Source: Prochlorococcus sp. AG-363-P06
Lineage (GTDB): Bacteria > Cyanobacteriota > Cyanobacteriia > PCC-6307 > Cyanobiaceae
DNA length: 64,000 nt
Reading direction: 5' to 3'
Assembly: GCA_003280025.1 (NCBI GenBank)
Contig: QCGD01000002.1
Span: 168,835 to 232,834 of the forward strand
The notes beneath the pieces were generated by a model. It was not told the origin of the DNA and ran no database searches. It saw only the letters and a program-made list of their open reading frames with translations. Below are positions 50,768 through 61,031 of this stretch, one piece after another. Positions within the stretch are counted from its first letter, which is position 1; each line of letters starts with the position of its first letter. Position numbers and translations under genes: made by a program.

Positions 50768-51454
50768 ATGGTCGCAGATATAAATTTTTTATTAGTCGGT
50801 AATAGTAGGCTTCATTGGGCAGAATATTTTCAGAATCAATATAAATTCTTTCACACACCAAAAGATTATAAACTTCCAAAAAACATCAATATAAATAGTC
50901 TAATTTGGGCTTCGGTAGGACAATCTCCAATGTTTTTACTGGAAAAAGAAAATGAAATTAAAACTCATGATATTCAATTATCCAATCTACCTGATTATTT
51001 TGGCATTGATAGAGCTCTTGCCTGTTTGGCCGCTCTAAATATTATAGATAACCCTCTTAAGAAGGATTTGCTAATCGTGGATTGTGGAACAATATTATCT
51101 CTAACAAAACTTACCGCAAACGGATCTATTATCGGTGGACAACTTGCTCCAGGATTTCTAACCCAATTAAAATCAATGGAGTACTGCACAAAAAATCTCA
51201 AAGTTCCTAAAAAGTATGGAATGCCTGCTGCAGATTTTTTATTTAATACTGAGGATGCAATTTTAAAAGGAGTACTTAACTCTATGATTGGGGTTATTAA
51301 TTTTTCATTTAATCCAGTAAAAGATATTTTGATAACCTGCGGCGGAGACTCTGAATTAATTACAAGCATCTTAAAAGCTAAGAAAACAAAAATTATTAAT
51401 CTACCGAATTTAGTTTTAGAAGGTATGATAATACACTTCAAAAATTCAAAATAA
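50768..51454 (+). CDS. coaX: Type III pantothenate kinase
   Basis: VGNSRLHWA, GIDRALACLAA, IVDCGTILSLTKL, GGQLAPGF. Confidence 0.85.
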   Translation: MVADINFLLVGNSRLHWAEYFQNQYKFFHTPKDYKLPKNININSLIWASVGQSPMFLLEKENEIKTHDIQLSNLPDYFGIDRALACLAALNIIDNPLKKDLLIVDCGTILSLTKLTANGSIIGGQLAPGFLTQLKSMEYCTKNLKVPKKYGMPAADFLFNTEDAILKGVLNSMIGVINFSFNPVKDILITCGGDSELITSILKAKKTKIINLPNLVLEGMIIHFKNSK

Positions 51455-51455
51455 A

Positions 51456-51923
51456 TTACTCTAATCCTAGATCTGTAATTATATGATCAGCCATGATCGC
51501 CGCTTTTACCTTGAGATATATTTTTTCAATATTACCGTCAGCATTAATCAAGAAAGTATTTCTCATCATACCCATATATTCCTTTCCCATAAATTTTTTA
51601 AGACCATAGCTATCATAGTCAGAAGACACTTTACAAGGTTCAGGATCAGTTAAAAGAATAAAAGGTAAATCAAATTTTTCTACAAACTTTTTATGAGAAG
51701 CAGCATTGTCTTTACTAATCCCAAGAACAACTATGTTATTCTTCGTAAGCAAGTCCCAATTTTCTTTAAAGTTGCAAGCCTCTTTAGTACATCCCGGGGT
51801 GTTATCTTTTGGATAAAAATATAGTATTATTCTTTTACCTTTGAAATCTTCTAGAGATACTTCATTCTCAAAAGAATCTTTCAACTTAAATTCTGGTGCT
51901 TTATCACCAACCTTAAGAGCCAT
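51456..51923 (-). CDS. bcp: Peroxiredoxin (Bcp/PrxQ)
   Basis: KVGDKAPEFKLKD, YFYPKDNTPGCTKEACNF; start at MALKVGDK. Confidence 0.93.
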   Translation of the reverse strand: MALKVGDKAPEFKLKDSFENEVSLEDFKGKRIILYFYPKDNTPGCTKEACNFKENWDLLTKNNIVVLGISKDNAASHKKFVEKFDLPFILLTDPEPCKVSSDYDSYGLKKFMGKEYMGMMRNTFLINADGNIEKIYLKVKAAIMADHIITDLGLE

Positions 51924-52579
51924 TGAAATTATTAAATAAGTATGAATATAAAATACCAAAAATATGGTTTTATGAGATTAAAGGTGTACAAGATGTCGCA
52001 ACCGTAAAAGAACTTGAGACTGCAAAAACACTTTCAGCCTGCAGAGCAAGGATTTTTTTAGAAACTAGAGCTTATATAAGACAATCATTAGCCACAATAT
52101 TTGATTTAGATCCCCTAGACATTCCACTCAATGCGCATCCAGGAGAGCCCCCTAAATTACCTATCGAGATGGGGCATATCAGTTTAAGTCATTGCAAAGA
52201 TGCAATTGTAATCGTTTGGCATAAAAGAAAAATAGGAATAGATATAGAAAGAACAGATAGGAATTTCAAATATAAGCAATTAGCCAGCAAATATTTTTTC
52301 AATGCAAGTGACTTCAACAATAGAAATCCATTCACAAAAACTATGATATTAAATCAATGGTGTGCGATTGAAGCGGCCATAAAGTGGGATCATGGCAAAT
52401 TAGCTAAAGATATAAAACATTGGCAATATTTTCAAACAAATAAAGAGTTAATCCACAAAAAGAAAAACTTACATTTAAATTTAGCACAAATAAATTTTCA
52501 TAATTGGACAATAGCTTTAGCTTATAAAGAAAATAATTCACTAAATCCTAAAATTATTTGTTGTTCAAAAAATTTTTAA
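51923..52579 (+). CDS. 4'-phosphopantetheinyl transferase
   Basis: ISLSHCKDAIVIVW, IGIDIERTDR, WCAIEAAIK. Confidence 0.9.
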   Translation: MKLLNKYEYKIPKIWFYEIKGVQDVATVKELETAKTLSACRARIFLETRAYIRQSLATIFDLDPLDIPLNAHPGEPPKLPIEMGHISLSHCKDAIVIVWHKRKIGIDIERTDRNFKYKQLASKYFFNASDFNNRNPFTKTMILNQWCAIEAAIKWDHGKLAKDIKHWQYFQTNKELIHKKKNLHLNLAQINFHNWTIALAYKENNSLNPKIICCSKNF

Positions 52580-53865
52580 CTTTCTTTTCTTTTACGTAAT
52601 TCTTCAAATTTGCTTTTCTCCCATCCGTAGTGACTGGGTTCCCAAAATTTGAAACCTTTTATTCCATTTGGGAAATATTCTTGTTCTACCCAATGACCTT
52701 GATAGTTATGAGGATTCTTATAATTATTAGAATTATTTTTTAAATGACTTGGAACTGTAGAAATATTTATAGACTTAATTTTTTCTATTGCTTTAAAAAT
52801 GGATTTAGTACTATTACTCTTTGGAGAAAGAGCTAGATATAAAGAAGCTTGTGAAAGAAAAAACAAGCCTTCCGGAAACCCAACTCGATCAAAAGCATCA
52901 CAGCAAGATTGAACAACAACAATAGCATTGGGATCTGCGATCCCAATATCTTCACTGGAAGAAATTAAAAGTCTTCTAAAAATGAAATTGGGATCTTCCC
53001 CAGCCTCTACCATATTTGCAAGCCAATATAACGTCGCATCTGGATCAGAACCTCTAATAGATTTTATAAATGCACTTATAACATCATAATGATTTTGTCC
53101 TTTTTTATCGTATACAATATTTTTCTTTTGAATTGAATCTTCAGCTATAGGTAGATTAATAATAATTTCATTAGCTTCATTCTCTTTAGTTATTCCTATG
53201 CCCAACTCTAAAGCGTTAATAAGTGTTCTAGCATCACCACCAGAGAATTTAATTAAATGACTGATTGCGTCTTCTGTGATAACAATCTTTTTAGAATCTC
53301 TAAGATTTGCATAGTAAGTTATCACTTTTTTAATTATTTTTTTCAAATCCTTTTCTTCAAGAGGAAGTAACGTAAAAACACGAGATCTACTAATCAGAGC
53401 TTTATTAACTGCAAAAAAAGGATTTTCAGTCGTTGCACCAATAAACGTGATAGTTCCATTCTCTATCGAGGGTAATAAAGCATCTTGCTGAACTGCAGTA
53501 AATCTATGTACCTCATCAATAAACAAAATTGTTTTCCTATTTGTGCTTATTAATCTTTCCTTTGCATTTGTGATTTCAGTTCTTAATTCTTTAATACTAG
53601 ACAATACTGCGTTTAATCTTATTAGCTTAGAGCGCGTATAAGCAGAAATAATTTCAATTAATGTAGTTTTACCCACACCCGGAGGTCCAGAAAAAATAAA
53701 ATTGCCTACCTTGTCATATAAGATGGCATTTCTCAACAACGAATTATTTTTTAATATTGATTCTTGACCAAAAAAATCCTCCAAAGTCTTGGGTCTTAAT
53801 TTATCTGCTAAAGGAGCATTACTCTCGATTTGATAATTATGTGTAAAAAGATTTTCTGACTGCAT
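52576..53865 (-). CDS. rarA: Replication-associated recombination ATPase RarA/MgsA
   Basis: PLADKLRPKTLEDFFGQ, SGPPGVGKTTLIEI, FIDEVHRF; C-terminal MgsA domain. Confidence 0.93.
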   Translation of the reverse strand: MQSENLFTHNYQIESNAPLADKLRPKTLEDFFGQESILKNNSLLRNAILYDKVGNFIFSGPPGVGKTTLIEIISAYTRSKLIRLNAVLSSIKELRTEITNAKERLISTNRKTILFIDEVHRFTAVQQDALLPSIENGTITFIGATTENPFFAVNKALISRSRVFTLLPLEEKDLKKIIKKVITYYANLRDSKKIVITEDAISHLIKFSGGDARTLINALELGIGITKENEANEIIINLPIAEDSIQKKNIVYDKKGQNHYDVISAFIKSIRGSDPDATLYWLANMVEAGEDPNFIFRRLLISSSEDIGIADPNAIVVVQSCCDAFDRVGFPEGLFFLSQASLYLALSPKSNSTKSIFKAIEKIKSINISTVPSHLKNNSNNYKNPHNYQGHWVEQEYFPNGIKGFKFWEPSHYGWEKSKFEELRKRKES

Positions 53866-53901
53866 AAAATTTAAATCACCCAACAATCATTGCAATCTAA
53901 C

Positions 53902-55539
53902 TTAGGTAATTACTGTAGGAGTTTCCATTTTAGTTAGTTTAGAGATATTTAATAAATCATCTATATCATCTATTAGGGGCTTTAAGGCTATTTGAGGATT
54001 TAATGAGAGATTTTGTTGAGGATTTATAAATTTCTCAAAATAGAGTCTTAATGTTGCGCCCTTGGTTCCAGTTCCTGAAAGGCGGACAATTACTCTGGAG
54101 TTATCTTCAAGAATAACTCTTAAACCTTGATTTTCGCTAATAGAGTTATCCACAGGATCTAAATATGAAAAATTATCTGCATCTTTAACTAAATTACCGG
54201 CAAAATTAGTTCCTCTCAGAGTTGGCAACATAGAAGATAACTTATCAAAGATTTGATTAGCAATATTAGATGGAATTGCCTCATAATCATGTCTTGAATA
54301 ATAATTTCTGCCAAATTGTCTCCAATGATTTTTGATTAAATCACTTACTGAACAATTTTTTTCAGCTAAAATTTGTAACCAATATAAAACTGCCCATAAT
54401 CCATCTTTCTCCCTTACATGATTACTTCCTGTACCAAAACTTTCCTCTCCACATATAGTAATTAAATTAGAATCTAGAAGATTTCCAAAAAATTTCCATC
54501 CAGTTGGTGTTTCATAACATGGAATATTTAGTGCACTCGCAACAATATCAACTGCAGAACTTGTAGGCATGGATCTTGCGACACCTGATATACCTTCTTT
54601 ATAACCAGGAACACATGTTGTATTAGCAGTAATAACAGCAAGACTATCACTAGGATTTACAAAACATCCCCTCCCCAGAATCATATTTCTATCGCCATCG
54701 CCATCACAGGCTGCGCCAAAACTATAAGACTTTTTATTTAATAATAAATCAGCTAAATGAGCTGCATAAGTAAGATTTGGATCAGGATGTAAACCACCAA
54801 AATCTTTTAATGGATCGCCATTCATAACACAATCATTTCCGAGACCCATTTTTTCAAGAAAAATATTTTTTGCATATGGGCCAGTAACAGCATTCATTGC
54901 ATCAAAAATTAATGAGAAATCTTTTTTCAGAAAATCACTGATCTGATCGAAATCAAAGATTTTTTCCATTAAAGCCGAATAATCTTTCAATCCATCAATA
55001 ATTTCTAAAGTAGTTTCTCCATAGTTAAATGATCCATATTGACTAAAATCAGGTAATTTGATTTTGCTTATTTTGTAACTAGTAAGTGATTGTGTAGATT
55101 TGAATATCTCATTAGTAATTATTTCAGGAGCTGGACCACCATTAGCAATATTTAATTTAACTCCAAAGTCACCATCAATCCCTCCAGGATTATGACTTGC
55201 AGAAAGAATAATACCTCCAACAGCATTTTCTTTTCTAATCAAATTAGAAGTCGCAGGGGTAGATAATAAACCATCTTTTGGCACGATAACTTTTCCAACT
55301 TTATGTGCTACACAAATTTGAACAATTTTTTCGATTGCTTCGATATTGCCATATCTACCATCTCCTCCAACTACCAAAGTAGATCCTTGTATATTCTCCA
55401 GTGATAGTAATATTGCCTCTATAAATACTTCCAAATAATGTTGTTCCTGGAACTTTAATGTACTTTTTCTTAAACCAGAAGTCCCAGGCTTTTGATCTAA
55501 AAAGGGAGAATTTATATGAATAACATTAACTTCAGTCAT
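53902..55539 (-). CDS. pgm: Phosphoglucomutase
   Basis: KPGTSGLRKST, ILSASHNPGGIDGDFGVK, DGDGDRNMILG, GTGTKGATLRLY. Confidence 0.95.
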   Translation of the reverse strand: MTEVNVIHINSPFLDQKPGTSGLRKSTLKFQEQHYLEVFIEAILLSLENIQGSTLVVGGDGRYGNIEAIEKIVQICVAHKVGKVIVPKDGLLSTPATSNLIRKENAVGGIILSASHNPGGIDGDFGVKLNIANGGPAPEIITNEIFKSTQSLTSYKISKIKLPDFSQYGSFNYGETTLEIIDGLKDYSALMEKIFDFDQISDFLKKDFSLIFDAMNAVTGPYAKNIFLEKMGLGNDCVMNGDPLKDFGGLHPDPNLTYAAHLADLLLNKKSYSFGAACDGDGDRNMILGRGCFVNPSDSLAVITANTTCVPGYKEGISGVARSMPTSSAVDIVASALNIPCYETPTGWKFFGNLLDSNLITICGEESFGTGSNHVREKDGLWAVLYWLQILAEKNCSVSDLIKNHWRQFGRNYYSRHDYEAIPSNIANQIFDKLSSMLPTLRGTNFAGNLVKDADNFSYLDPVDNSISENQGLRVILEDNSRVIVRLSGTGTKGATLRLYFEKFINPQQNLSLNPQIALKPLIDDIDDLLNISKLTKMETPTVIT

Positions 55540-55571
55540 AATTTTAAAAAACTTAAAAAAATCTAACTAAA

Positions 55572-55742
55572 TTAATGAGGCATTTCGGATGTTCTTAACA
55601 TAGCGATAAACCAAATAGAAGAAATCGATAATGCACTTAAAATTCCGTAAGTAACACCAAACTTTGAAATCGTTAAAGGGACTAACAAAGGAAAAGCTAG
55701 AGCTCCAAATAAAGGTGTAAAAGCAACGATTTTTTTTAGCAT
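55572..55742 (-). CDS. Small membrane protein (56 aa)
   Basis: MLKKIVAFTPLFGALAFPLLVPLTISKFGVTYGILSALSISSIWFIAMLRTSEMPH. Confidence 0.6.
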   Translation of the reverse strand: MLKKIVAFTPLFGALAFPLLVPLTISKFGVTYGILSALSISSIWFIAMLRTSEMPH

Positions 55743-55754
55743 TAATTTATTTTA

Positions 55755-56840
55755 TTAAAACCATTCTTTCGGAGATTTATTTTTGTCAGTAGTATCGTCC
55801 AGTGGAGTAACTCTATCAAATTTCATAGAAATACTTTTTTCTTGCTGGCCTGATGAATCAACAGCCTTAATATCATAGTTTTGAGTCCCATCTCTAAAGG
55901 GAACTTGAATTCTAAAAGTTCCGTCGGCAGCAAGTGGAACTTCTTCTCCACCAATTGTTAATTTTGCAGATGGCTCAGTGGCACCATATACGATTAATTC
56001 GGCATCTGCAACCAGCCAAAAAGATCTATTTTTTACTATTCCAATTCCAGAATCGTTTAAGCCTGAAGACCATTTACCTGCACCAGAATCTGTAACATTC
56101 GAATTCATGTTTTCCATAAATTCCTCAGATCCAATTTTTCTCCTTACAGAAATGTTTGTTGCTGCTTGATATAACCTTTCATGCAAACCATTAACCTCCT
56201 GCTCCTGTGGATTTGAAATATCAGGGATAGTGTCAGAAGTAGAATCTAAATTAAAGGGCACGAACTTATCTAAAATTTGCTCAGAAGGATTGGATCCAGG
56301 GACATGACTTATTGAAGAAAACGCTAGTGACATCCAGTTGAAACCATATTTATATCCTAATTCAACTTTATAGTCCCTATTTGAAAGAGGAATTGGTAAA
56401 TACCACTCAGTACTAAAACTATCAACTGTAATTTCTCTTAAAGCACCTTGATTTAAGTTACTGCCATCAGAACCAGAAGCATCATATAAACGTAAACATA
56501 ATTTACTTGCACCTAAAGATTGTGCTTTTTCCCTATCAATTTCAGAGATTTGCCAAAAAACATAGGCCCAATCTGGATCTCGAGGCAGAAAAACCACTTT
56601 TGTTAGAACTTCCTCAGTAATATATGAAGACTTAGATTCACTAGAACCTAAAGAAGTAGATTTACTAACTACTTTTTTCTTTACTATAGAACCTTTCTTT
56701 TGATATTTGAGTATTAAATCAACTAAAACTGCCTTAGTTTTACGACTATATAAAGGAACTGATAATTTACTTGCTTCTTGACGTAATTGTCTGAGGGTAA
56801 GTGAAAGTAATTGATCTTTATTCATGATCCCATCAGCCAC
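55755..56840 (-). CDS. DUF4912 protein with N-terminal Rho-N/SAP-like helix
   Basis: LTLRQLRQEASKLSVPLYSRKTKAVLVDLIL then LPRDPDWAYVFWQIS DUF4912. Confidence 0.85.
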   Translation of the reverse strand: MADGIMNKDQLLSLTLRQLRQEASKLSVPLYSRKTKAVLVDLILKYQKKGSIVKKKVVSKSTSLGSSESKSSYITEEVLTKVVFLPRDPDWAYVFWQISEIDREKAQSLGASKLCLRLYDASGSDGSNLNQGALREITVDSFSTEWYLPIPLSNRDYKVELGYKYGFNWMSLAFSSISHVPGSNPSEQILDKFVPFNLDSTSDTIPDISNPQEQEVNGLHERLYQAATNISVRRKIGSEEFMENMNSNVTDSGAGKWSSGLNDSGIGIVKNRSFWLVADAELIVYGATEPSAKLTIGGEEVPLAADGTFRIQVPFRDGTQNYDIKAVDSSGQQEKSISMKFDRVTPLDDTTDKNKSPKEWF

Positions 56841-57093
56841 TTTAAAATCTCCGTTTTAGTTTGGGATCAGTATGTTCGCTTTTTTATGCATTTGTGTGTC
56901 TTTCAAGCCTGTCGTCAGCATCCTCTGACTACTTAAAAGTACATCAGTTTAAGATTTTACTCAAAAGTCATTGGTATAATTAAGGTTTGATAAATTTTGG
57001 AAATAAGCAAAATTTAAATTAATTTTCTTTTGTTTTAAATTTTATTACCTGCATTTGTCATGGACTCAACAAAAATATATCTTTTCTTCGGGA

Positions 57094-57465
57094 TCAATTA
57101 AGGTGGGTTTCTGTTTCTTCTTCCACTAAAATCACTAAATCCTCTATATCTAGATCTTTGATATCCTTGCCTATCTTTTGAGAAAAAAGATTCAACTTTT
57201 TTGCAGTTAATGCTAATTGTTCATAAAGAAGATCACTAAATTTTTGATCATTAAATTTTCGGGATTCATTATTACACCATTGTCTTAGAAGATTTTCCTG
57301 ATCTGAGAAAAAACTATTATCGCTAGATATAGAATTCAAAATTGCAAGGCAATGCACAAGTATCCTTAAGTGATGTTTCTGTATTATTGGTAAATTCAGT
57401 TTTTCAATGCTTTGAATGGTTTGCAGAGTTAGAGAATTAGATAATGGATCAAGTGGAGAAGACAT
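57094..57465 (-). CDS. Conserved hypothetical protein divergent from suf operon (123 aa)
   Basis: Intact helical ORF; no obvious HTH or Cys cluster. Confidence 0.7.
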   Translation of the reverse strand: MSSPLDPLSNSLTLQTIQSIEKLNLPIIQKHHLRILVHCLAILNSISSDNSFFSDQENLLRQWCNNESRKFNDQKFSDLLYEQLALTAKKLNLFSQKIGKDIKDLDIEDLVILVEEETETHLN

Positions 57466-57560
57466 TAATTTTTACTTTTAATAAAAAAAACTCTATATTG
57501 AGGGGTATCTTTGGGTAGAGTATACAAACCTAATTGTATATAGGTTCATCTTGGGAAAAA

Positions 57561-59003
57561 ATGGTTAACGAAAATCTAGTTAAAGATGTAGTAAAAGAAC
57601 CTTACAAATATGGTTTTGTTACGGATATTGAAACTGAGAAAATTTCCAAAGGATTGAATGAAGATATTATCCGACTAATTTCAAGCAAAAAAGAAGAGCC
57701 AGAATACCTCCTTAATTTCAGATTAAATGCCTTTAAGAAATGGCAACAAATGAAAGAACCTAACTGGGCAGAATTAGGATATGACGAAATAAATTATCAA
57801 GATATAATTTATTATTCTGCTCCCAAGCAAAAAGAAAAAATTTCTAGTTTGGATGAAGTTGATCCCAAACTGCTGGAAACGTTTGACAAATTAGGTATAC
57901 CTCTCACTGAACAAAAGAAACTAACAAATGTTGCCGTAGACGCAGTTTTTGATAGCGTTTCTATTGCGACTACATTTAGAGAAGAACTTGCTGAACATGG
58001 AGTTATATTTTGCTCTATAAGTGAAGCAGTAAAAAATCATTCAGATTTGATAGAAAAATATTTAGGCTCCGTGGTTCCAGCTACTGATAATTATTTTGCA
58101 GCTCTCAATTCAGCTGTTTTTAGTGATGGTTCCTTTGTTTATATTCCCAAAGGAGTGACTTGTCCTATGGATCTATCTTCCTACTTCAGAATTAATAGTG
58201 GAGATTCTGGGCAATTTGAAAGAACACTAATAATAGCTGAAGAATCAAGTTCAGTTAGTTACTTAGAAGGTTGCACAGCACCAATGTTCGACACAAATAC
58301 GCTGCATGCGGCAGTCGTTGAACTCATTGCTTTAGATGATGCTTCAATTAAATATTCAACAGTCCAGAATTGGTATGCAGGCAATGAAGAAGGCATAGGT
58401 GGAATTTTCAATTTCGTAACCAAAAGAGGAAAATGCTTAGGCAATAGAAGTAAAATCAGTTGGTCTCAGGTTGAGACTGGTTCTGCAATTACATGGAAAT
58501 ACCCCAGTTGTTTGCTTTTAGGAGAAGAATCTATAGGTGAATTTTATTCAGTAGCACTTACAAATAACCTCCAACAAGCTGATACAGGCACAAAAATGAT
58601 TCATATTGGACCCAAAACCAAATCAACCATAGTTAGTAAAGGGATAAGTGCCGGTAAGTCGAAAAATAGCTACAGAGGTCTGGTTAAAATGGGCACAAAA
58701 GCGATTGGAGCAAAAAATTACAGCCAGTGTGATTCAATGTTAATAGGTGATCAAGCATCAGCGAATACATTCCCTTACATAACATCTCAACAACAAAATT
58801 CCGAAATTGAACATGAAGCAAGCACATGTAGAATCTCTGAAGACCAACTTTTTTATCTACAAAGCAGAGGTATAGAATTTGAAGAAGCTGTTTCTATGAT
58901 GGTAAGTGGTTTCTGCAGAGATGTATTTAATCAATTACCTATGGAATTTGCAGCTGAAGCAGACAAGCTCCTCGCTCTTAAACTTGAGGGCTCAGTAGGT
59001 TAA
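57561..59003 (+). CDS. sufB: Fe-S cluster assembly protein SufB
   Basis: [45 protein letters not shown]. Confidence 0.96.
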   Translation: MVNENLVKDVVKEPYKYGFVTDIETEKISKGLNEDIIRLISSKKEEPEYLLNFRLNAFKKWQQMKEPNWAELGYDEINYQDIIYYSAPKQKEKISSLDEVDPKLLETFDKLGIPLTEQKKLTNVAVDAVFDSVSIATTFREELAEHGVIFCSISEAVKNHSDLIEKYLGSVVPATDNYFAALNSAVFSDGSFVYIPKGVTCPMDLSSYFRINSGDSGQFERTLIIAEESSSVSYLEGCTAPMFDTNTLHAAVVELIALDDASIKYSTVQNWYAGNEEGIGGIFNFVTKRGKCLGNRSKISWSQVETGSAITWKYPSCLLLGEESIGEFYSVALTNNLQQADTGTKMIHIGPKTKSTIVSKGISAGKSKNSYRGLVKMGTKAIGAKNYSQCDSMLIGDQASANTFPYITSQQQNSEIEHEASTCRISEDQLFYLQSRGIEFEEAVSMMVSGFCRDVFNQLPMEFAAEADKLLALKLEGSVG

Positions 59004-59023
59004 TTAACGAATTTATAAGTGAG

Positions 59024-59809
59024 ATGCAAACTAAAATGAAAGAATCAGAACCAATATTAGAAGTTAATAATCTCTTTGCATCTACGGATGATCTACCAAT
59101 TTTAAAAGGCGTTTCTATAAATGTTTATCCTGGTGAGATCCATGCAATTATGGGTAGGAATGGATGTGGAAAAAGTACTCTCTCAAAAATTATCGCAGGA
59201 CATCCCTCATACAATATTACTAAAGGTGAGATAAATTTTTTAGGAAAAAATGTAAACTCTTTAGAACCCGAAGAAAGAGCTCAATCAGGAATTTTTCTTG
59301 GTTTCCAATATCCAATAGAAATACCGGGAGTAAGTAATCTTGAGTTTCTTCGTGTTTCAACAAACGCTAGAAGAAAATTTCTTAAACAAGAAGAATTAGA
59401 TACTTTCGATTTTGAAGATTTAGTTAAAGAAAAATTAGAACTAGTAAAAATGGATTCTGCATTCTTATCAAGAAGTGTAAATCAAGGTTTTTCTGGAGGT
59501 GAAAAGAAAAGAAATGAAATACTTCAAATGGCATTACTAGATCCCGCAATTGCAATTTTAGATGAAACCGATTCAGGTTTAGACATTGATGCTCTTAGAA
59601 TAGTTGCTTCAGGAATTAAGAAAATATCTAATAATAAGATGGGAATCATTTTAATTACTCACTATCAAAGATTATTGAACGAGATAAAACCTGACTATGT
59701 ACACGTCATGTCAGATGGTCAAATTATAAAAACTGGCGGAAGCGACCTTGCTCTTGAACTTGAAAAAAATGGCTATGAATGGACTGATAACTTTGTAAAA
59801 GAAAACTAA
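59024..59809 (+). CDS. sufC: Fe-S cluster assembly ATPase SufC
   Basis: [52 protein letters not shown]. Confidence 0.97.
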   Translation: MQTKMKESEPILEVNNLFASTDDLPILKGVSINVYPGEIHAIMGRNGCGKSTLSKIIAGHPSYNITKGEINFLGKNVNSLEPEERAQSGIFLGFQYPIEIPGVSNLEFLRVSTNARRKFLKQEELDTFDFEDLVKEKLELVKMDSAFLSRSVNQGFSGGEKKRNEILQMALLDPAIAILDETDSGLDIDALRIVASGIKKISNNKMGIILITHYQRLLNEIKPDYVHVMSDGQIIKTGGSDLALELEKNGYEWTDNFVKEN

Positions 59810-59813
59810 ACCA

Positions 59814-61031
59814 ATGCAAATTATTGAAAAGATAAAAACAAATCAGCTACTTAGTAATCCAACAGAGATACAAAAAATTTGTCTTGAGAAATTACAATCA
59901 AACCCTCTACCAAATCCCAAAAGTGAGTTATGGAGGCTTTCAAATAAATCAAAATTTTTAAAGTTTTTAGATTTTACACTAAATGGCAGCAGTACTAATT
60001 TTGAATTCCCTTATAAAAATGATTCACAAAATATCATTAGATTAATAATTGGTGAGAATAGTCAAATCAACATAAACCGCGAAAATTATTCTATAAATGA
60101 ATTAAATAATGAAGAATTAATAGCGTATATTAAACAAAATCTTTCTTCATTTGATCAAAACGAAAATTGGAGCGACCTCTTAAATCTCTGTTTAAGTTTT
60201 GAACAAAATATCTTAGGTTTAAGAATAAAAGGCAAAAAAATTCCTCCTCTTGAAATCCTAAGTCATGCAACAAATAATTCTATTAATGCAAAAACATTAA
60301 TATTAATCATCGAAAAAAATTGCAATCTTGACGTATTACAAATCAATCTCGGAACAGAAAACTCTTCACTATCTCAATCAACCTACTTCTGTTTAGAGGC
60401 AAATAGTTCTGTCAACCATGGCATGGTTGCCTATGGAGAAAATAAATCCAATCTATTAAATTCTCTAAATGTTATTCAAAAACAAAATAGTGAATACAAC
60501 TTAGGATCACTACATTTTAAATTCAATTATGCAAGATTTGAAATTCGCATCAAACAATCATTAGGTCATGCCAAAACAAATATCAAAGGCATGCAAATAA
60601 CAAAAAATGATGAACAAATAGCAACTTATACAAAAATAGAATTTAATGGGCCAAATGGTTTTTTAGATCAAATCAACAAATCATTAGCAGATGATAGATC
60701 ACATGCAATCTTTGAGGGTTCAATAATCGTTCCGAAAATAGCCCAAAACACTGATGCTTCTCAATTAAGCAGAAATCTACTTTTATCAAATCATGCACAA
60801 ATAGATACGAAACCCCAACTAGAAATAATTGCCGACGATGTAAAATGTAAACATGGAGCCACAATTTCACAATTAAACGAAGAAGAACTTTTTTATATGA
60901 GATCAAGAGGACTCACACTAGCAGAAGCCAGTAAGCTACAATTAGGTTCCTTCTTTAAAGAAATAATTTCTTTTATTCCCGTTCCAAAAGCTAGATGGGA
61001 TTTACTTAATAAACTTTTAAAACAGGATTAA
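59814..61031 (+). CDS. sufD: Fe-S cluster assembly protein SufD
   Basis: CKHGATISQLNEEELFYMRSRGL; position between sufC and sufS. Confidence 0.95.
   Translation: MQIIEKIKTNQLLSNPTEIQKICLEKLQSNPLPNPKSELWRLSNKSKFLKFLDFTLNGSSTNFEFPYKNDSQNIIRLIIGENSQININRENYSINELNNEELIAYIKQNLSSFDQNENWSDLLNLCLSFEQNILGLRIKGKKIPPLEILSHATNNSINAKTLILIIEKNCNLDVLQINLGTENSSLSQSTYFCLEANSSVNHGMVAYGENKSNLLNSLNVIQKQNSEYNLGSLHFKFNYARFEIRIKQSLGHAKTNIKGMQITKNDEQIATYTKIEFNGPNGFLDQINKSLADDRSHAIFEGSIIVPKIAQNTDASQLSRNLLLSNHAQIDTKPQLEIIADDVKCKHGATISQLNEEELFYMRSRGLTLAEASKLQLGSFFKEIISFIPVPKARWDLLNKLLKQD

Noticed and set aside
50995-51441. 148-aa minus-strand ORF
   Set aside because: Fully antisense to coaX; composition typical of a shadow ORF.
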